Positions 57,946 through 62,868 of a stretch of 62,868 bases of DNA are shown here, piece by piece; positions within the stretch are counted from its first letter, which is position 1; the number at the start of each line of letters is the position of its first letter. Below the pieces are notes generated by a model. It was not told the origin of the DNA and did no database searches. It saw only the letters and a list, made by a program, of their open reading frames with translations. The stretch is taken from NCBI RefSeq assembly GCF_007096885.1, contig NZ_VJNO01000040.1, forward strand, positions 1 to 62,868, read 5' to 3'. Position numbers and translations under genes: made by a program. This stretch comes from Streptomyces sp. 130. Its GTDB lineage: Bacteria; Actinomycetota; Actinomycetes; Streptomycetales; Streptomycetaceae.

Positions 57946-60900
57946 GTGAGGCGTAACAACGAGGGCTCCACGGCGCAGGCGGAGCGGGGCAACTTCACCC
58001 CGCCGTCGCGTGCCGCGGCGCCGTCCGCCGACGTGTCCGAGGGGGCTCCGCCCGGTGGCAGCACCAGCCGGCTGTCGCCGCGCAACTGGCGGGTGCCCAC
58101 CCGGCTGAACGCGATCCTCCTGATCCCGGTGCTGGTCGGCCTGGTCATGGGCGGCTTCCAGGTGAAGGGCTCGGTCAACACCTGGCAGGAGGCCCAGGAC
58201 GCGGAGAAGACCGCGCTGATCGTGCGGGCCGCCGCCGAGTACGGACAGGCCCTGCTCAACGAGCGCGACCTCACCGCCCAGCCGCTGCTGTCGAACAAGC
58301 GCGAGGACGAGGTCGTCACACGGACCCGCGCCATCACCGACGCGGCCGCCGCCAAGTTCGCCGAGGCCGTCGAGGACATGCCGGCCAAGGAGGGGCTGCA
58401 GCGCCGCCTCAAGCTGTTCAAGCTGGAGGAACCGAAGCTCCCGCAGCTGCGCAAGGCGGCCTACACCGCGGCCATGGACCCGGTGAAGACCGAGGAGGGC
58501 TACGTCCAGGTCCAGCACTCCCTGATGGAGTTCTGCAACGAACTGGGCCTCGGCACCGGCAACATCACCAGCTACGGCCGGACCGTCTACGCGATCGAGC
58601 TGGCCAAGGCCGCAGAATCGCTTCAGCGCTCCATCGGCATGCACCTCCTGGTCCGTCCCAGCAAGGAGGACGGCAAGTTCGACGACCAGGTCAAGGCGTT
58701 CGGCTCGTACAACTACCTGGAGCAGATCGCCCTCGGCGAGTTCACCTCCGGCGGTACGGAGGCCGACGCGGCCCGGCTGCGCAAGGTCATGACCGCCAAG
58801 GCGGCCGAGGGCGCGGCGCAGCTGAAGGAGGCCAAGGAGAAGGCGGAGGCGGCCGGTGTGCCGTTCGTGGCGCCGCCCTCCGTCGACGGCTCGGTCTACG
58901 ACGGCATGGCCAAGGAGATCGGCCTCGGCCGGGACCCGGACCAGCTGAAGGCGAAGGGGATCACCGCCGAGACCTGGATGGCCGCCGCCACCGCCAAGTT
59001 CGACGGCTACACCACGGTCGAGGACGAGCTGGTCGACAGGGCCGTGACCGAGGCGGCGGAGATCTCCTCCGACGCCCGGACCGACGCCATCGTCAACGCC
59101 TCGATCGTCGTCGTCGCCCTGCTGGCCGCGTTCCTCCTGGCCGGGCTCATGGCCCGCCAGATGAGCCGGTCGATGCGCCGGCTGCGCACCGCCGCCTTCG
59201 GGATCGCCGAGCAGCGGCTGCCCTCGCTGGTCGACCAGCTCTCGCGCACCGACCCGGGCCGGGTCGACACCCGCGTCCAGCCGATCCCGATCACCTCGCA
59301 CGACGAGATCGGCGAGGTCGCCCGCGCCTTCGACCAGGTGCACCAGGAGGCGGTCCGGCTCGCGGCCGAGCAGGCCATGCTCCGGGGCAACGTCAACGCG
59401 ATCTTCACCAACCTCTCGCGCCGCAACCAGTCGCTCATCGAGGGCCAGCTGACCCTGATCACCGATCTGGAGAACAACGAGGCCGACCCGGACCAGCTGG
59501 AGAGCCTGTTCCGGCTCGACCACCTGGCGACCCGCATGCGCCGCAACGGCGAGAACCTCCTCGTCCTCGCCGGCGAGGAGCCCGGCCGCCGCTGGAACCA
59601 GCCGGTGCCGCTGGTGGACGTGTTGCGCGCCGCCTCCTCCGAGGTGGAGTCGTACGAGCGCATCGAGCTCTCCGGCGTCCCGGAGACCGAGATCCACGGC
59701 CAGTCCGTCACCGACCTCGTGCACCTGCTCGCCGAGCTGCTGGAGAACGCCACGACGTTCTCCTCGCCGCAGACCAAGGTGCGGGTCACCGCGACCCGGC
59801 TGCCCGACGGCCGCGTGATGATCGAGATCCACGACAAGGGCATCGGCCTCACCGCCGAGGACTTCGCCGACATCAACCACAAGCTGGCCAACCCGCCGAC
59901 GGTGGACGCCGCGGTCTCGCAGCGCATGGGCCTGTTCGTGGTCGGCCGGCTCGCCGACCGGCACGGCATCCGCGTCCAGCTGCGCCCCTCGGGCGAGCAG
60001 GCCGGCACGACCTCGCTGGTCATGCTGCCGGACGCGATCACCCACGGTGGCGGCGGCGACGCCCCGGAGCCGGACGACTTCACCGTCTCCTCGATCATCC
60101 CGCAGCAGCAGGCGTTCGACGCCGTGGCGCACCAGCAGCAGCTGCGTACGGCCGCCGAACTCGGCTTCGACGACTCGCGTTACGACGAGGGCTCCGCGGA
60201 CCCCGCCCAGCTCGACCCGGTGGGCCGCTCGCTGATGCGCGAGGAGCGCCGGGCGGCGCTGGAGGCCCAGGCGGCCGGCGGCGAGCGCCGGCCGTTCCCG
60301 GAGCGGCCGGAGCAGCAGCCCGCTCAGCAGGCGCGGCCCGAACAGGTCTACGCCGAGGGCGCGTACGGCCAGGACGCCTACGCCGGAAACGGCCAGGACG
60401 CCTACGCCGCGCAGCGCTACGAGGGCGGCTACGACCCGTACGCCGGTGCGCCCGGCTACGACGCCCAGCCCGCCTACGACACCCCCCAGAGCGGCTATCC
60501 GGAGGCGGCCTACGCGGCCCCCGAGGCACCCGTGCAGGGCTATGACGAGCAGTACGCCGCCCAGCCTGCGCAGGAAGAGTGGGCAGATCAGGGCACGTAC
60601 CAGGGCGGGTTCGAGCCAGTCGCCGAGGCGGAACCGGAATCTGAGGTGAGCGCTCCCGCCGAGCCGCGTGAGCGCGTAGGCTTCGAGCGTTCGGGCCCCG
60701 TCCCGAACACCGGCCACGAGCTGACCGAAGCCGGTCTGCCGCGCCGGGGCGGCCAGCAGCACTGGCAGCCCACGGGCCGCGCGAACGGCCGGTCCGCCGG
60801 AGCGCAGGAGCGTCCGCAGCGGCACGAACTGCCGCAGCGGCCGGCCTCGGCGCAGCAGGCCGCCGACGGGAACGCCGGAAACGACGGTTCCGACGACTGG

Positions 60901-61164
60901 CGTTCGGCCAACGACGAGCGCTGGGAGCGGGCCGAGAAGCTCCGGGAGCCGAAGGCGGGCGGGATAACCCCGTCCGGCCTTCCCCGGCGCGTGCCCAAGG
61001 CCAACCTGGTCGAGGGCACCGCCGAACAGTCCCAGCAGGGCGGCCCCCAGGTCTCCCGCGCTCCGGAAGACGTGCGTGGCAGGCTGAGCAACCTGCGGCG
61101 CGGTGTCCTCCGGGGACGCAACGCGGGTACGGACACAAGTACTACCTACAACCAGGAGCGTTAG
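57946..61164 (+). CDS. cvnA2: Conservon sensor-kinase-like membrane protein CvnA2
   Basis: Sensor of the second conservon, 1072 residues. Segment 1 lies at about 54-73, then an extracellular helical domain with NERDLTAQPLLSNK, segment 2 at about 380-406, a HAMP-like linker, LDHLATRMRRNGENLL, and the ATPase domain (LLENATTFSS, HDKGIGLTAEDF). The tail (about 700-1072) is Tyr/Gln/Ala/Pro-rich and unlike that of CvnA1 until the last 100 residues, where GGITPSGLPRRVPKANLV and QVSRAPEDVRGRLSNLRRG return. The kinase core is far more similar to CvnA1 than the sensor region, so the two probably detect different signals. GTG start. Confidence 0.93.
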   Translation: MRRNNEGSTAQAERGNFTPPSRAAAPSADVSEGAPPGGSTSRLSPRNWRVPTRLNAILLIPVLVGLVMGGFQVKGSVNTWQEAQDAEKTALIVRAAAEYGQALLNERDLTAQPLLSNKREDEVVTRTRAITDAAAAKFAEAVEDMPAKEGLQRRLKLFKLEEPKLPQLRKAAYTAAMDPVKTEEGYVQVQHSLMEFCNELGLGTGNITSYGRTVYAIELAKAAESLQRSIGMHLLVRPSKEDGKFDDQVKAFGSYNYLEQIALGEFTSGGTEADAARLRKVMTAKAAEGAAQLKEAKEKAEAAGVPFVAPPSVDGSVYDGMAKEIGLGRDPDQLKAKGITAETWMAAATAKFDGYTTVEDELVDRAVTEAAEISSDARTDAIVNASIVVVALLAAFLLAGLMARQMSRSMRRLRTAAFGIAEQRLPSLVDQLSRTDPGRVDTRVQPIPITSHDEIGEVARAFDQVHQEAVRLAAEQAMLRGNVNAIFTNLSRRNQSLIEGQLTLITDLENNEADPDQLESLFRLDHLATRMRRNGENLLVLAGEEPGRRWNQPVPLVDVLRAASSEVESYERIELSGVPETEIHGQSVTDLVHLLAELLENATTFSSPQTKVRVTATRLPDGRVMIEIHDKGIGLTAEDFADINHKLANPPTVDAAVSQRMGLFVVGRLADRHGIRVQLRPSGEQAGTTSLVMLPDAITHGGGGDAPEPDDFTVSSIIPQQQAFDAVAHQQQLRTAAELGFDDSRYDEGSADPAQLDPVGRSLMREERRAALEAQAAGGERRPFPERPEQQPAQQARPEQVYAEGAYGQDAYAGNGQDAYAAQRYEGGYDPYAGAPGYDAQPAYDTPQSGYPEAAYAAPEAPVQGYDEQYAAQPAQEEWADQGTYQGGFEPVAEAEPESEVSAPAEPRERVGFERSGPVPNTGHELTEAGLPRRGGQQHWQPTGRANGRSAGAQERPQRHELPQRPASAQQAADGNAGNDGSDDWRSANDERWERAEKLREPKAGGITPSGLPRRVPKANLVEGTAEQSQQGGPQVSRAPEDVRGRLSNLRRGVLRGRNAGTDTSTTYNQER

Positions 61165-61165
61165 T

Positions 61166-61588
61166 GTGAGCCCGATGAGCCAGGCGGCGCAGAATCTCAA
61201 CTGGTTGATCACCAACTTCGTGGACAGCACCCCCGGGGTGTCGCACACGGTGGTGGTCTCCGCCGACGGACTCCTGCTGGCGATGTCCGAGGGGTTCCCG
61301 CGCGACCGCGCGGACCAGCTGGCGGCGGTCGCCTCCGGCCTCACCTCGCTGACCGCCGGCGCCTCGCGGATCTTCGAGGGCGGCGCGGTGAATCAGACGG
61401 GTGTGGAGATGGAGCGAGGATTCCTCTTCATCATGTCCGTTTCCGACGGGTCCTCCTTGGCAGTTCTCGCACACCCGGACGCCGACATCGGCCTCATCGG
61501 GTACGAAATGGCCCTTCTCGTCGACCGCGCGGGCAGCGTTCTGACGCCGGACCTCCGTGCCGAACTCCAGGGAAGTCTTCTTAACTAG
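61166..61588 (+). CDS. cvnB2: Conservon roadblock/LC7 protein CvnB2
   Basis: A 140-residue roadblock protein, nearly the same as CvnB1 (differences such as SFVDNT to NFVDST and QTVVEM to QTGVEM). The GTG at 61166 lies 1 base after the cvnA2 stop with AGGAG upstream; it matches the TTG used at the same place in cvnB1, which supports both starts. Confidence 0.94.
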   Translation: MSPMSQAAQNLNWLITNFVDSTPGVSHTVVVSADGLLLAMSEGFPRDRADQLAAVASGLTSLTAGASRIFEGGAVNQTGVEMERGFLFIMSVSDGSSLAVLAHPDADIGLIGYEMALLVDRAGSVLTPDLRAELQGSLLN

Positions 61589-61686
61589 TCTTATCCAGTA
61601 ACCAGACAGTGCGTTTCGCGTCACCGCGCCATAGGGTGCGGTGGCGCGGTCCACTGGGATCAGGACCGGCAGGCGGAGGAGGAATC

Positions 61687-62421
61687 GTGGGTACACCCCC
61701 AGGCGGGCACCAGTACGACGGTGACCGGCACGTGCCGGGTGAGCACGGGGACGAACGTTTCAACTTCCCCTCCGCACCCGGCGGACAGGGCGCTCAGCAG
61801 CCTCAGCAGCCCTACCGGCCGTACGAGCAGGGCCAGTACGGCCAGGACCAGTACGGGCAGGACCAGTACAGGCAGGACCAGTACGGGCAGGACCAGTACG
61901 GGCAGGGTCAGTACGGCCAGGCCCCGTACGGCCAGGCGCAGCCCGGCTGGCCGCAGCAGGAGCCCCAGCAGCCGCAGCCGCAGCCGCGCCGGCCGCACCG
62001 CTTCGACGCGCCTCAGCAGCAGCCCCGCATCCAGCCGGTGCAGCCGCGGCAGGCTGCCGAGCCGGCGGCTCCGGCCGCGCACAATCCGCTGGTCCGTCCG
62101 TACGCCATGACAGGTGGCCGGACCCGACCGCGCTACCAACTGGCCATTGAGGCGTTGGTCAGTACCACGGCTGATCCGTCCCGGCTGCAAGGGCAGTTGC
62201 CCGAGCACCAGCGGATCTGCCGGCTGTGCTTCGAGATCAAGTCGGTGGCCGAGATTTCGGCCCTCCTCTCGATCCCCCTCGGCGTGGCCCGGATCCTCGT
62301 AGCCGACCTGGCCGAGGCGGGACTCGTCGCTATCCACCAGCCCGCCGGCGACGAGTCCGCCGGCGGCCAGCCAGATGTGACACTGCTCGAAAGGGTGCTC
62401 AGTGGACTTCGCAAGCTCTAG
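61687..62421 (+). CDS. cvnC2: Conservon DUF742 protein CvnC2 with Gln/Tyr repeat extension
   Basis: A 244-residue DUF742 protein. The C-terminal 110 residues match CvnC1 (LVRPYAMTGGRTRPRYQLAI, LPEHQRICRLCFEIKS, IPLGVARILVADLAEAGLV, LLERVLSGLRKL). The N-terminal about 130 residues are an extension absent from CvnC1, rich in Gln, Tyr and Pro and including six tandem GQDQY-type units. GTG start with GGAGGAGG. Its end overlaps cvnD2 by 20 bases, as in the first conservon. Confidence 0.93.
   Translation: MGTPPGGHQYDGDRHVPGEHGDERFNFPSAPGGQGAQQPQQPYRPYEQGQYGQDQYGQDQYRQDQYGQDQYGQGQYGQAPYGQAQPGWPQQEPQQPQPQPRRPHRFDAPQQQPRIQPVQPRQAAEPAAPAAHNPLVRPYAMTGGRTRPRYQLAIEALVSTTADPSRLQGQLPEHQRICRLCFEIKSVAEISALLSIPLGVARILVADLAEAGLVAIHQPAGDESAGGQPDVTLLERVLSGLRKL
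61840..61929 (+). repeat. 15-bp tandem repeat in cvnC2
   Basis: Six units of the form GGGCAGGACCAGTAC, each encoding G/R-Q-x-x-Y. The middle units differ by 1-2 bases; the last two diverge more. Because the unit is a multiple of three, copy-number change would keep the frame. Confidence 0.92.
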
Positions 62422-62868
62422 CGGCGGAGCGGCCCGCTCCACTACCTCGGCGAAGATCGTGGTGGCAGGGGGCTTCGGCGTGGGTAAGACCACGTTTGTC
62501 GGTGCCGTGTCGGAGATCAATCCGCTGCGCACCGAAGCCGTGATGACGTCCGCCTCGGCGGGCATCGACGACCTGACGCACACGGGGGACAAGACCACCA
62601 CGACGGTGGCGATGGACTTCGGCCGCATCACCCTGGACCAGGACCTGATCCTGTACCTCTTCGGTACGCCGGGCCAGGACCGGTTCTGGTTCATGTGGGA
62701 CGACCTGGTGCGCGGCGCGATCGGCGCCGTCGTCCTGGTCGACACCCGCCGGCTCGCCGACTGCTTCCCGGCCGTCGACTACTTCGAGAACAGCGGGCTG
62801 CCGTTCGTCATCGCCCTCAACGGCTTCGACGGCCACCAGCCCTACACCCCGGACGAGGTGCGCGAGGC
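62402..62868 (+). CDS. cvnD2: Conservon Ras-like GTPase CvnD2 (cut by window end)
   Basis: The first about 155 residues of the second conservon GTPase: P-loop GGFGVGKTTFVGAV, FGTPGQDRFWFMW and the altered G4 NGFD. GTG start inside cvnC2. From 62591 to the window end its DNA is identical to cvnD1, including synonymous positions. The C-terminal part lies outside the window. Confidence 0.94.
   Translation, partial: MDFASSSGGAARSTTSAKIVVAGGFGVGKTTFVGAVSEINPLRTEAVMTSASAGIDDLTHTGDKTTTTVAMDFGRITLDQDLILYLFGTPGQDRFWFMWDDLVRGAIGAVVLVDTRRLADCFPAVDYFENSGLPFVIALNGFDGHQPYTPDEVRE

Noticed and set aside
57751..61344. 1197-codon open frame opposite cvnA2
   Set aside because: Same reason as the frame opposite cvnA1.
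61840..61929. CRISPR-like array
   Set aside because: The repeats are contiguous 15-bp coding units without spacers and encode part of CvnC2.

Overview
The window is a gene-dense, roughly 70-75% GC stretch of chromosome from a Streptomyces or close relative. The evidence is GTG starts throughout, NsdA, NdgR, a lysine-tailed HU protein (HupS), a cluster of type I signal peptidases, and two tandem conservons (cvn). From memory, the gene order matches the S. coelicolor core interval of about SCO5537 to SCO5598, read backwards. I see no prophage, insertion sequence, CRISPR array or biosynthetic cluster.

Layout. Positions 1-5.7 kb carry four tandem signal peptidase I genes (the first cut by the window edge) and rplS-trmD-rimM-khpA-rpsP, all on the minus strand. 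Positions 5.8-17.9 kb hold a putative SprT-like zinc protein, an orphan methyltransferase, ffh, the nitrogen operon amtB-glnK-glnD behind a GlnR-like operator, the differentiation regulator nsdA, a primase/polymerase-like protein and ftsY. Both protein GTPases of the SRP targeting route (Ffh and FtsY) are therefore here, close to the signal peptidases that process exported proteins. Positions 18-31 kb carry an NCS1 permease, the glucose permease glcP, smc, a small coiled-coil protein, acyP, a secreted SCP-domain protein, an HxlR regulator, mutM, rnc (absB), rpmF, a DUF177 gene and a coiled-coil DivIVA-like protein.

Positions 31-44.5 kb carry coaD, rsmD, recG, a FakA-like DAK protein, rpmB, thiD, thiL, a stand-alone Lrp ligand domain, a DUF3515 lipoprotein, ddl, gpsA, plsC, cofC, a tiny conserved-looking protein and hupS. 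Positions 44.6-51.8 kb hold leuCD divergent from ndgR with a strong palindrome between them, tRNA-Glu(CTC) and tRNA-Gln(CTG), a HAD hydrolase, gltX, an FAH-family hydrolase and a small protein with repeated NPRR motifs. Positions 52.3-62.9 kb are two complete-looking conservons, cvnA1-D1 and cvnA2-D2 (the last gene cut by the window end). Each encodes a membrane sensor-kinase-like protein, a roadblock protein, a DUF742 protein and a Ras-like GTPase.

The observations most worth a second look are: long sequence identity between the two cvnD genes; a conserved C-terminal motif at the end of otherwise divergent disordered tails in the two CvnA proteins; a 15-bp tandem repeat in cvnC2; an internal 33-residue duplication in the DivIVA-like protein; the HExxH protein with a zinc ribbon; an apparent CTG start in the DUF177 gene; the leuC-ndgR palindrome; and a near-identical block shared by two signal peptidase genes. 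All functions are inferred from sequence patterns and family knowledge; no database search was run.
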